In this document: positions 5,528 through 12,303 of the stretch, in pieces
Position numbering within the stretch: position 1 is the stretch's first letter
How the letters are laid out: the number at the start of each line of letters is the position of its first letter
Assembly: GCA_023402355.1 (NCBI GenBank)
Contig: JAEXCG010000205.1
Coordinates: forward strand, 1 to 12,303
Source: Bacillota bacterium
GTDB lineage: Bacteria > Bacillota > Clostridia > Christensenellales > Aristaeellaceae
Direction: 5' to 3'
Length of the DNA stretch: 12,303 nt
Notes under the pieces: generated by a model
Databases searched by the model: none
What the model saw: the letters and a program-made list of their open reading frames with translations, nothing else
What the model was told of the DNA's origin: nothing
Program-made: the position numbers and the translations under genes

Positions 5528-8188
5528 TCACCCGATCACCCCGCAGGCGCGCAGGGCCTGCCCGATGGCCTCGATGGCGATGGGCTTGCCCACGTGGGCG
5601 TTCATGCCCGCCTGGCGGGCCGCCTGCACGTCCTCGGTGAAGACGTTCGCGGTCATGGCGATGATCGGCACGTCCTTCGCCCGCGGGTGGCCGCAGCCCC
5701 GAATGGCGCGCGTGGCCGCGTAGCCGTCCATCACCGGCATCTGCACGTCCATGAAGATCGCGTCGAAGTCGCCCGGCGCCGAGTCCTCAAACGCCCGCAG
5801 CGCCTGCTCGCCGTCCTCGGCGCAGACGACCTGCGCGCCCGCCGTCTCCAGCAGGTTCTTCGCGATGAACAGGTTGATGGGGTGGTCCTCCGCCAGCAGA
5901 AAGCGCCTGCCGGTCAGGTCGGGCAGCTGCGCCTCGTCCGCCCCGGCCGCGGCCCCCGGCGCGCGGCAGCTGTCCCCGACCTTGAAATGCACCGTCGCGG
6001 TGAACGTCGTGCCCTCGCCGGGGCTGCTCTTCACCTGAATCGTGCCGCCCATGGCCTGCACGATGCTGCGGGCGATCGAAAGGCCCAGGCCGGTGCCCTC
6101 CACCCGGTTGACCGTGGAGTCGATCTCGCGCTCAAACGCCTCGAAGATCTTCGCCTGGTTCTCCGGCGCGATGCCGATGCCGGTGTCCGAGACGCTGACG
6201 ACGAAGGCCGCGTAGGCGCCGCCCTCGCGCTCCTCGCCGTCCGGGCGCTCGGGCACCTCCTCCACCCGCAGGCGCACGCTGCCGCCCTCGGGCGTGAACT
6301 TGCTCGCGTTGTTCAGCAGGTTGATGAGCACCTGGTTGAGGCGCAGCATGTCGCCCAGCAGGCATTCGTGCTCGATGCCCAAGAGCTCCACCGCGAAGTC
6401 CTGCCCCTTCTCGCTGCACAGGGGGCGGATGATCGACTCGGCGCGCGCGACGGCGGCCCGCAGCTCGAACGGCTCCTCCGTGAGCACCAGGTGCCCGCTC
6501 TCGATCTTCGCCACGTCCAGCACGTCCCCGATCAGGGAGAGCAGGTGCTCCGACGAGGTCGTGATGACCTCCAGCCCCCTTTGCACCTCCTGCGGGTCGT
6601 CAGCGTGCGCGCGCGTGTAGCGCGCCATGCCCACGATGGCGTTCATGGGCGTGCGGATGTCGTGCGACATGTTGGAGAGGAAGCGGGTCTTCGCCTGGTT
6701 CGCGCTCTGCGCGTCCTCCAGCGCGGTCTGCAAGGCGTCGCGCATGCGCGAAAGCTCCAGCAGGCGGCGGTTCAGCTCCTCGTTCGCCCGCTCGATGGCC
6801 TCGCGCGCGTTCACCCGCGCCGTCACGTCCTTGCTCAGCAGGTAGGCGTAGCGGCAGCCGTCCTGCTCCCCGAAGAACGCCGCGCACTCGAACCAGACCG
6901 TCTGCCCGCCGCTCGTGATGCGGTAGTCCAGGCTGCGCCCCGCCTGCGCCGCCCCGGCGCGGGACAGGCGCTCCGGCCCGCAGAAGTCTCGCAGCGCCGG
7001 GACGTCGCGCGGGTCGATCAGCTCGTCGCAGACCCGGGCGAAGTAGTCCCCGAAGTCGGTTTCCGAGATCGGCAGAAACGCGCGCGCCTTCTCGCTGTAG
7101 AGCTCCTGACGGCAGGCGAGCGTCGAGAGGTTGACGATCACCTGAAAGTCGTACTCGTGCGTGGTGATCTCCGACAGCCGCCTTTCGCGCGCGCGCACGC
7201 TCGACTCCGCCTCCTCGCGCAGCCGCTGCGTGTGCTGGCGCTGGCGCTCGCGCCCGTAGGCCCAGAGCACGAACACAGAGAGCGCGATGCCCAGCACCAT
7301 CACGCCCTGAATCGCCAGCAGCATCAGGCGCACGTCTTTCGTCTGCCCGGTCAGGCTCCCGGCGGGCACCAGCGCCGCCAGCCGCCAGTCCGCGTTCGTC
7401 TCGCAGGGCATGAGGTAGAGGAAGGCCTCCTCCCCGTCCGCCCGCACGCTGTACAGCCCGCTCCCGCCCGCCTGCGCGTCCCGCGCCAGCCGCGTCACCT
7501 GCTCGCGTTCGCTGCCCGACGCGAGCAGCGCCTCGTAGATCGTGCCGCCCGCATCGTCCAGCCCGCCCGCGGGCCCGTCCTTCACCGTGAAGCGCCCGTC
7601 GCGCGCGGAAAAGACGTAGGCGTGGCCCGCGCCCTCGCGGAATGTGAACAGCGCGTCCGAGTAGTAGCGCTCCGCGGGCAGCAGCGCGTAGACGGCGCCG
7701 ACGGCCTGCACGCCCAGGTACACGGGCGACTGAATCAGCACGTGCGTGTAAACGCCGTCCTCCGCGAGGCAGGAGGACACCGCCTCCTCGCCCAGCGAGA
7801 GCGCGCGCTCGGTCGCGGGGAGCTGCGAAATGTCGAAGGCCTCGCCCTCGCTGGAAAAGCCCACGCCCGTCCCGTCCACGTAGTAGAGGGCCGTCAGCTC
7901 GTTGCTGTAGCGAAACAGGGTCATCGAGTGCAGCATCGCCTGCTCCGAGTAGCCCGCGACGCGCGCGGCGAAGCGGCGCATCATCTGCACGTCCGCCGAA
8001 AGCGCGCTGTCCACCCCGCGCCGGATCACCCCGGCGGAGGTCTTGAGCGCGTCCACGGCGTTTTCCTCCAGCCCCGCCGCGATGCGCCCGCACAGCAGCG
8101 GCACGAACAAAAGCATGCCGCACAGCAGCACGGCGGCGCAAAGCAGCGCCGCAATCCCCCTCGCGGGGCGTTTTCTTTGATTCTTCAT
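5528..8188 (-). CDS. Membrane-bound hybrid sensor histidine kinase with receiver domain
   Basis: The 886-residue protein has a membrane helix (about 11-34), an extracellular Cache-like sensor region (about 35-285), a second helix (about 287-311), a PAS-like domain (about 338-458, ending SKDVTAR), then HisKA with SNMSHDIRTPMNAI and phospho-acceptor H509. The ATPase domain shows the N box (LINLLNNASKFT), VSDTGIGIAPE around D668, and GTGLGLSI (698-705). The C-terminal receiver has E767/D768, phospho-acceptor D814 (FMDVQMPVMDG), T846 and K868. No HPt domain or DNA-binding output is present, and no response regulator lies nearby, so its phosphorelay partner is elsewhere. ATG 8188 was chosen because AGGGAG lies six bases upstream and a lysine/arginine-rich start precedes the helix; the open frame upstream lacks a ribosome site. 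It diverges from the GH3 gene, suggesting a link to glycan sensing. Confidence 0.92.
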   Translation of the reverse strand: MKNQRKRPARGIAALLCAAVLLCGMLLFVPLLCGRIAAGLEENAVDALKTSAGVIRRGVDSALSADVQMMRRFAARVAGYSEQAMLHSMTLFRYSNELTALYYVDGTGVGFSSEGEAFDISQLPATERALSLGEEAVSSCLAEDGVYTHVLIQSPVYLGVQAVGAVYALLPAERYYSDALFTFREGAGHAYVFSARDGRFTVKDGPAGGLDDAGGTIYEALLASGSEREQVTRLARDAQAGGSGLYSVRADGEEAFLYLMPCETNADWRLAALVPAGSLTGQTKDVRLMLLAIQGVMVLGIALSVFVLWAYGRERQRQHTQRLREEAESSVRARERRLSEITTHEYDFQVIVNLSTLACRQELYSEKARAFLPISETDFGDYFARVCDELIDPRDVPALRDFCGPERLSRAGAAQAGRSLDYRITSGGQTVWFECAAFFGEQDGCRYAYLLSKDVTARVNAREAIERANEELNRRLLELSRMRDALQTALEDAQSANQAKTRFLSNMSHDIRTPMNAIVGMARYTRAHADDPQEVQRGLEVITTSSEHLLSLIGDVLDVAKIESGHLVLTEEPFELRAAVARAESIIRPLCSEKGQDFAVELLGIEHECLLGDMLRLNQVLINLLNNASKFTPEGGSVRLRVEEVPERPDGEEREGGAYAAFVVSVSDTGIGIAPENQAKIFEAFEREIDSTVNRVEGTGLGLSIARSIVQAMGGTIQVKSSPGEGTTFTATVHFKVGDSCRAPGAAAGADEAQLPDLTGRRFLLAEDHPINLFIAKNLLETAGAQVVCAEDGEQALRAFEDSAPGDFDAIFMDVQMPVMDGYAATRAIRGCGHPRAKDVPIIAMTANVFTEDVQAARQAGMNAHVGKPIAIEAIGQALRACGVIG

Positions 8189-8252
8189 GACATACTCCCT
8201 GCCCGCGCGATCTGCCGCCCGCCTGCGGGCCCGCGCCGGGTCATTCCCAGCC

Positions 8253-8281
8253 ATTATAGCATTTTGGCGGCGGGATTTCGA
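8253..8281 (-). promoter_or_regulatory. Promoter of the hybrid histidine kinase
   Basis: On the minus strand TCGAAA (-35, 8281-8276), 17 bp, TATAAT (-10, 8258-8253), with TG one base before the -10 (extended -10). The leader is about 58 nt and GC-rich. Confidence 0.65.
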
Positions 8282-8301
8282 CGCCTTTGTGAAACTTTGC
8301 G

Positions 8302-8403
8302 CGGAGATTCCCGCCGCGTATCGGATATTCGGGCCCCTGTGCCGGATATTCCCTGCGGGGCCGTCCTGTTTTCGGATATTCCGGGTGCCTGTGCCGGAAT
8401 TTC
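8302..8403 (+). repeat. Five phased CGGATATTC-type direct repeats between divergent promoters
   Basis: CGGAGATTC (8302), CGGATATTC (8322, 8343, 8373) and CGGAATTTC (8395) are all in one orientation. Starts are 20, 21, 30 and 22 bp apart, close to two, two, three and two helical turns. The last two sites and the two before them also share the flanking word CCTGTGC, indicating a duplication of about 51 bp. They lie upstream of both the kinase and GH3 promoters, as expected for binding sites of an activator; this role is inference. Confidence 0.65.
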
Positions 8404-8427
8404 CAAGGCATGGATTCCTTTACGCTT

Positions 8428-8433
8428 TATAAT
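8428..8433 (+). promoter_or_regulatory. -10 box of the GH3 gene promoter, weak -35
   Basis: A perfect TATAAT sits 138 bp before the GH3 start codon. At 17 bp spacing the -35 reads AAGGCA, a poor match, which suggests dependence on an activator. The direct repeats end 24 bp upstream. The leader of about 130 nt (8440-8570) shows no recognised riboswitch. Confidence 0.5.
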
Positions 8434-8570
8434 GAATGCAGATGGCAACCGTCCGGCGGCTCCCTGCCGCCGCCGTCGGTGCCCGGTGGGTGCGCGGGGT
8501 CATCGGCCGAGGCCGCGCGCGCCCGCCAGTCGGAGGGAACCTTACGAGCGACATCAGAGGGAGAAAAAGC

Positions 8571-11066
8571 ATGAAGAAATTCTCGTTGTTCCTGGCGCTG
8601 GTCATGGCGGTGTCCATGGTCGGCCTGACGGGCCTGGCGGAAGATCCTCTCGTCCAGGAAAGCGCTTCCGGTTTCTACTACGTCGAGGCGAGCGGCGACC
8701 AGGCGAGGCTGAGCGCCGCGTCGAAGGACGCCTTTCTTCAGGCGGACGGCCTGACCTTCAAGGACCTGAACGGCAACGGAAAGCTCGACGTCTACGAGGA
8801 CTACCGCAGGCCCACCGAGGAGCGGGTGCAGGACCTGCTGTCCCAGATGAGCGTAAGCGAGAAGGCCGGCACGCTGATCTTCGCCTGCGTCGCGGGCAAG
8901 AACGGCAGCACGGTCACCGACTTCAACGCCGCCGTGACGGGCTTTCAGAACGACGTGGGCAGCGCGAACACCATCACGCCCGAGCACCCGGCCATCGTCA
9001 GCCGCGAGCCCGTCGTCAAGGAGGGCGAGGCCACGTACCTGCCCACGGCCTATCAGATTCAGGACATGCACGTGACGACGTTCATCGCCGCGCTGACCGG
9101 CGCGCCCAAGGATCAGCTCGATCTTTTCAACAAGATCCAGTCCATCGCGGAGGACACGCCGCTGGGCATCCCCGCGACCTTCTCGGGCGACCGCAGCTAC
9201 AACACCTGGGGCGGCATGATCGACATGCCGCACTACGCGCTGGGCGTCGCCCACGACTCCGACCTGCTCTATGACCTCGTCTCCGAGTACGCCAAGGAGT
9301 CGGTGGCCCTGGGCTACCATCAGGTCTTCCACGGCTACGGCGACGAGATCGGAAGCTGGTACGGCGACGACGTCAACTACATCGCGAAGATGTCCGCCAC
9401 CGAGACGAAGGCTTACGAGGACCAGAACTTCCAGTCCCACTCCAAGCACTTCATCGCCCGCGGCGGGCGCAACGCCTACGTGAACGCCAAGTCCCCCGCG
9501 AACCTGCTCGACAGCTGGCTCGTCGGCTGGAAGGCGGTCGTGGACGCGGGCACGCAGTGGGTCATGACGAACAACAACGTGGGCGTCACCCCCGGCGTGC
9601 AGGGCTACATGGACAAGGACACCTACGACATCCTGCGCGGCACGCTGGGCTACAAGGGCGTCGTGTGCCTCGACTGGCCGCTGGACATCGCGAGCCTCAT
9701 GCAAAAGACCGGCGTCCTTTCGGACGGTACCGACGTGTCCCAGCTTAACGCTGTGGAGCGTTACGCGCTGATCCTCAACGCGGGCGTCGACATGTTCAGC
9801 TGCTACGGCGCCATCCCCGGCACCGACGTGGAGGCGTACCCCGACAACAGCAACCGCGCGCTGCCCGACCTGATCGTGGAGGCCGTAAACACGGGCCTCG
9901 TGACGGCGGAAAGCCTCGATACGCACGTGGGCCGCGTGCTGACGCAGAAGTTCAACCTGGGCAGCTTTGAGGACCCGTACCGCGACTGGGAGTCCGCGCT
10001 CGCGCTCATCGGCAGCGACGCCTACAAGGCCGAGCAGACCGTGCCCCTGAGCAACGCGGAGATCAACGCCGCCCGCCGTCCCGAGATCACCGAGATGGAG
10101 CGCAAGGTCATGGTGGAATCCTCCGTGCTGCTCAAGAACGACGGCGTGCTGCCGCTCAAAGACGGCGTAAAGCTGTACGTGGACAGCAACAACGGCACCA
10201 TCAAGGAAGCCGACCTGGCCGCGCTGGCTGCCTACGGCACGATCGTCGAGAGCTTTGAGGAGGCGGACGTGTGCGTCTTCCACATCACCGCCTTTGACGA
10301 CGCCTACGAGTACATGATGGAGGACGCGGCGGCCGCCGGCAAGCCCGTCGTGGTCATCACCGAGAGCACCAACGTCGCCTCCACTGAGCCGCGCCTCTTC
10401 GAGGCCGCGAACTGCGCCGCGATCCTGATGCAGACCTACAAGAACACGCCCGACCACGGCGCGTCCGTCGGTTCCTTCTACCGTTACGTGGACGCGGACA
10501 TCACCGCGGACATGCTCTTCGGCGTGCGTGAGCCCCAGGGCACCACGCTGTTCGAGATCGCCAAGAGCACCGACGACTACAACCTCTCCTGGGGCGAATT
10601 GCAGATGGACATCGGCGTGGACGACGCGACGCGCCTGTACATGGCGATGATGGCCAAGGAGAACCCCACCCTTGACATGCCGACCAACCTGGGCGACGTG
10701 CTGTGGACGGCGAACTTCGGCATGGGCTACTCCGCCGCCGCGGACATCAGCCTGAGCCTGCTGACCGTGCCGCAGGAGGCGACGGTCGTGGAAACCGAGA
10801 CCAACGGCCGCGTGCGCACCTCCGTGGACGTGCACAACGCGAAGCAGCAGGCGCTCGTGCCCTTTAAGGTGAGCTACGTCGCCAAGAACGACGGCGCCGA
10901 CGGCCACGTGACCGTGCAGATCAAGGACGGCGACCAGGTGCTCAGCGAGAAGTTCGTCGCGCTGGACGCGGGCCAGTTCCGCGTCATCACCACCGAGCTG
11001 ACGCTGGACGCGGGCGAGCACGTCCTCACCGTGGGCGACATGAGCACCACCCTCACCGTAGAATAA
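8571..11066 (+). CDS. Secreted glycoside hydrolase family 3 protein
   Basis: The 831-residue protein has a signal peptide (1-23: MKK, hydrophobic core, LTGLA before ED) without a lipobox cysteine. A calcium-loop-like DLNGNGKLDVYED (65-77) and a RVQDLLSQMSVSEKAG segment (85-100) are typical of GH3 N-termini. The (beta/alpha)8 domain has SKHF (291-294) and GYKGVVCLDW (360-369), placing nucleophile D368. The segment after KHF reads IARGG, unlike the common PGHG or AGYG. A second alpha/beta domain starts with SSVLLKNDGVLPL (517-529). The C-terminal 95 residues (about 735-831) form an Ig-like beta domain. Substrate cannot be told; beta-glucosides or xylosides are usual. ATG 8571 has AGAGGGAG eight bases upstream, so the 45 upstream in-frame codons are not used. 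It stops immediately before repeat array B. Confidence 0.9.
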   Translation: MKKFSLFLALVMAVSMVGLTGLAEDPLVQESASGFYYVEASGDQARLSAASKDAFLQADGLTFKDLNGNGKLDVYEDYRRPTEERVQDLLSQMSVSEKAGTLIFACVAGKNGSTVTDFNAAVTGFQNDVGSANTITPEHPAIVSREPVVKEGEATYLPTAYQIQDMHVTTFIAALTGAPKDQLDLFNKIQSIAEDTPLGIPATFSGDRSYNTWGGMIDMPHYALGVAHDSDLLYDLVSEYAKESVALGYHQVFHGYGDEIGSWYGDDVNYIAKMSATETKAYEDQNFQSHSKHFIARGGRNAYVNAKSPANLLDSWLVGWKAVVDAGTQWVMTNNNVGVTPGVQGYMDKDTYDILRGTLGYKGVVCLDWPLDIASLMQKTGVLSDGTDVSQLNAVERYALILNAGVDMFSCYGAIPGTDVEAYPDNSNRALPDLIVEAVNTGLVTAESLDTHVGRVLTQKFNLGSFEDPYRDWESALALIGSDAYKAEQTVPLSNAEINAARRPEITEMERKVMVESSVLLKNDGVLPLKDGVKLYVDSNNGTIKEADLAALAAYGTIVESFEEADVCVFHITAFDDAYEYMMEDAAAAGKPVVVITESTNVASTEPRLFEAANCAAILMQTYKNTPDHGASVGSFYRYVDADITADMLFGVREPQGTTLFEIAKSTDDYNLSWGELQMDIGVDDATRLYMAMMAKENPTLDMPTNLGDVLWTANFGMGYSAAADISLSLLTVPQEATVVETETNGRVRTSVDVHNAKQQALVPFKVSYVAKNDGADGHVTVQIKDGDQVLSEKFVALDAGQFRVITTELTLDAGEHVLTVGDMSTTLTVE

Positions 11067-11454
11067 GCGGGCGGCGGGCTGTGCCCGCACCCACTTCCGA
11101 ACGACCGATTCCGCTTCGTGCCCTTGTGCCCGTGGCCGCCGCTTGGCAGGTCTCAGGCGGGCGGCGGCGGGCTGTGCCCGCACCCATCTCCGAACGGCCG
11201 ATTCCGCTTCGCGCCCTTTTGCCCGTGGCCGCCGCTCGGCAGGTCTCAGGCGGGCGGCGGCGGGCTGGGCCCGCTCCCATCTCCGAACGGCCGATTCCGC
11301 CTCGCGCCCTTGTGCCCGTGGCCGCCGCTTGGCAGGCCGCGGGCGGGCGGCGGGCGGTGCCCGCACCCACTTCCGTACGGCCGATTCCGCTTCGCGCCCT
11401 TTTGCCCGTGGCCGCCGCTTGGCGCGTCTCGGGCATAAGGGCGGGCGAAATCCC
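11067..11454 (+). repeat. Tandem repeat array B: four units of 90-97 bp, same family as array A
   Basis: Units start at 11082, 11175, 11268 and 11358. Their cores share with array A the words TGCCCGC, CTCCGAACGGC or TTCCGAACG, TTCCGCTTC and CCGTGGCCG in the same order and orientation, at about 80 percent identity by eye, and the linkers are again GGC-rich. The array begins one base after the GH3 stop codon and ends GGGCGGGCGAAATCCCA, nearly identical to the end of array A. Spacings of 93, 93 and 90 bp keep the reading frame, so open frames persist on both strands, but they have no ribosome site and are judged noncoding. It probably forms the GH3 3' untranslated region. Confidence 0.9.
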
Positions 11455-11459
11455 AAATA

Positions 11460-11504
11460 GCAAAGGGCTGTTGGTCTGATGAACGCAGACCGGCAGCCCT
11501 TTGC
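11460..11504. terminator. Long hairpin after GH3 and array B, possible terminator
   Basis: GCAAAGGGCTG (11460-11470) pairs with CAGCCCTTTGC (11494-11504), and after a two-by-two internal loop GGTCTG (11473-11478) pairs with CAGACC (11486-11491) around a 7-base loop. No T-run follows on the plus strand, so it may end or stabilise GH3 transcripts without being a classical terminator. Confidence 0.55.
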
Positions 11505-11521
11505 CCGTTGCGCTGCGCGCA

Positions 11522-11558
11522 TTGCCAGGCAGCGCCGACTATAGTATAATAGTATAAT
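11522..11558 (+). promoter_or_regulatory. Promoter of the acetyltransferase gene with doubled -10 box
   Basis: TTGCCA (-35, 11522-11527), 17 bp, TATAAT (-10, 11545-11550). A second TATAAT follows at 11553-11558, 8 bp later, without a matching -35. The gene is thus transcribed independently of GH3. Confidence 0.75.
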
Positions 11559-11593
11559 AAGGAAAAAAACCGTCCATAGAGGAGGAAAAAAGG

Positions 11594-12196
11594 ATGACGA
11601 TCAAGGAAAAAATGGAGGCCGGCATGCTCTACACCGACGTCGGGGTGGAGGAGCTCGCCGCCGAACGCGCGCGCTGCCAGGAATTGCTCTATGAATACAA
11701 CCACACGCGCCCCAGCGAGACGCAGCGCCGAACGCAGCTCCTTGAGGAGCTCTTGGGCGACGTCGGCCGCGATGCCTGGATCGAGCCCCCGTTTCATCTC
11801 GCTTACGGTTCCCGCACGCACATCGGCGACTTCTTCTACGCCAATTTCAATCTCGTCATCGTGGACGATATCGACGTCTTCATCGGGGATCATGTGATGA
11901 TCGCCCCCAACGTCACGATATCGGTCACCGGTCATCCCGTCCATCCGGCCCTGCGCCAAGACGGCTCGCAGTTCTCGCTGCCGGTGCACATCGGCAACGA
12001 CGTGTGGATCGGCTCGGGCGCCGTCATCCTGCCCGGCGTCCATATCGGGGAGGGTTCGGTCATCGGAGCGGGCTCCGTGGTCACCCGCGACATTCCCGCG
12101 GGCGTAGTCGCCTGCGGCGCTCCCTGCCGGGTGATGCGCCCCATCACCGAGCGCGACCGCGAATCCTTCTATCACGGCCGCCGCGTCGGCGAATGA
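11594..12196 (+). CDS. Maltose/galactoside-type O-acetyltransferase (left-handed beta helix)
   Basis: The 200-residue protein matches the LacA/Maa group of hexapeptide acetyltransferases, which move an acetyl group from acetyl-CoA to sugars. It begins with the helical MTIKEKMEAGMLYT segment and contains YNHTRP (35-40), PFHLAYGSRTHIGDFFYANFN around 66-86, and TGHPVHP (112-118) with probable catalytic H114. Hexapeptide repeats follow: VHIGNDVWIGSGAVILPG (131-148), IGEGSVIGAGSVVTRDIP (151-168), then GAPCRV (175-180). The length is normal for the family. The ATG has GGAGG eight bases upstream. It is monocistronic as far as the window shows. It probably acts on a cytoplasmic sugar; LacA and Maa have no settled physiological substrate. 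Confidence 0.93.
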   Translation: MTIKEKMEAGMLYTDVGVEELAAERARCQELLYEYNHTRPSETQRRTQLLEELLGDVGRDAWIEPPFHLAYGSRTHIGDFFYANFNLVIVDDIDVFIGDHVMIAPNVTISVTGHPVHPALRQDGSQFSLPVHIGNDVWIGSGAVILPGVHIGEGSVIGAGSVVTRDIPAGVVACGAPCRVMRPITERDRESFYHGRRVGE

Positions 12197-12303
12197 CCCT
12201 TCGCGCTTCCTGAGGCCAAGGCGCTCCGCCGCCGCCCGTCCCTCATCCCACCGCCGTGAGGCGATGTTGGGATTCTCAAGGGGCGATGCCCCTTGAGCGG
12301 GGG
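12197..12303. other. 3' flank with perfect 10-bp hairpin at 12275-12297
   Basis: CTCAAGGGGC, loop GAT, GCCCCTTGAG is a perfect 10-bp stem. CGGGGG follows to the edge of the window, so no T-run is visible. It may be a dispersed palindromic repeat or part of a longer structure cut by the window end. No gene is seen here. Confidence 0.5.

Noticed and set aside
4418..5640. Several open frames of 300-380 codons across array A on both strands
   Set aside because: They exist in many frames at once because the DNA is GC-rich and stop-poor. Unit lengths shift the frame, no ribosome site precedes them, and the residues are low-complexity Arg/Pro/Gly/Ala.
8440..8570. Riboswitch in the GH3 leader
   Set aside because: The 130-nt leader shows no recognised aptamer motif and no terminator or anti-terminator pair; it is simply GC-rich.
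5420..9274. Plus-strand open frame of 1284 codons over the kinase and into GH3
   Set aside because: It runs antisense to a kinase with all its motifs and out of frame with GH3; composition is Arg/His/Ala-rich and no start signal is present.
11053..11463. Repeat protein encoded by array B
   Set aside because: The 93, 93 and 90 bp spacing keeps frame, but frames are open on both strands, none has a ribosome site, one overlaps the GH3 end, and array A of the same family does not keep frame.
8427..11522. Open frame of over 1000 codons opposite GH3
   Set aside because: It is the antisense shadow of the GH3 gene, with low-complexity His/Val/Arg composition and no domain; GH3 has signal peptide, family motifs and a ribosome site.

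Overview
The window looks like a chromosomal segment of a high-GC, anaerobic Gram-positive bacterium, probably a gut-type member of the Clostridia. The evidence is strong Shine-Dalgarno sites, near-consensus sigma-A promoters, ferredoxin-type redox proteins, a secreted family 3 glycosidase, and roughly two-thirds G+C with AT-richer promoters. No rRNA, tRNA, transposase or CRISPR array is visible. The taxonomic placement is inference.

Layout. At 261-1787 (minus) lies a beta-lactamase-fold protein fused to a DUF302 domain; the catalytic SxxK and YxN motifs are replaced. Its promoter (TTGACA, 17 bp, TATTGT) is overlapped and followed by two copies of the inverted repeat CTGTAA-N9-TTACAG. Divergent from it, 1947-2406 (plus) has its own promoter, a 17-bp tandem repeat array and an intrinsic terminator, with no credible protein. 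Its first and last segments can pair in a 19-bp stem with one bulge and two G-U pairs, so it is proposed as a structured noncoding RNA.

A three-gene operon on the minus strand, 4385 to 2469, encodes a ferredoxin-nitroreductase, an ArsR-type repressor and an EFR1-type flavodoxin/ferredoxin protein. It has a promoter and an intrinsic terminator and reads as a self-regulated redox unit. Next comes 4476-5372, ten full copies and one partial copy of a 76-94 bp repeat with a conserved core of about 60 bp and variable G-rich linkers. A hybrid sensor histidine kinase follows at 5528-8188 (minus), ending in a 17-bp terminator hairpin.

The kinase gene diverges from a secreted GH3 glycosidase at 8571-11066 (plus). 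Between them five CGGATATTC-like words are spaced close to whole helical turns, so the kinase and glycosidase may share a regulator. Directly after the GH3 stop codon a second array (11067-11454) carries four repeats of the same family as the first array and ends in nearly the same 16-bp sequence. The last gene, 11594-12196 (plus), is a left-handed beta-helix O-acetyltransferase with its own promoter.

The strongest candidates for something undescribed are the repeat-bearing RNA at 1981-2406, the paired repeat arrays of one family, and the catalytically dead beta-lactamase-DUF302 fusion with its tandem operators.
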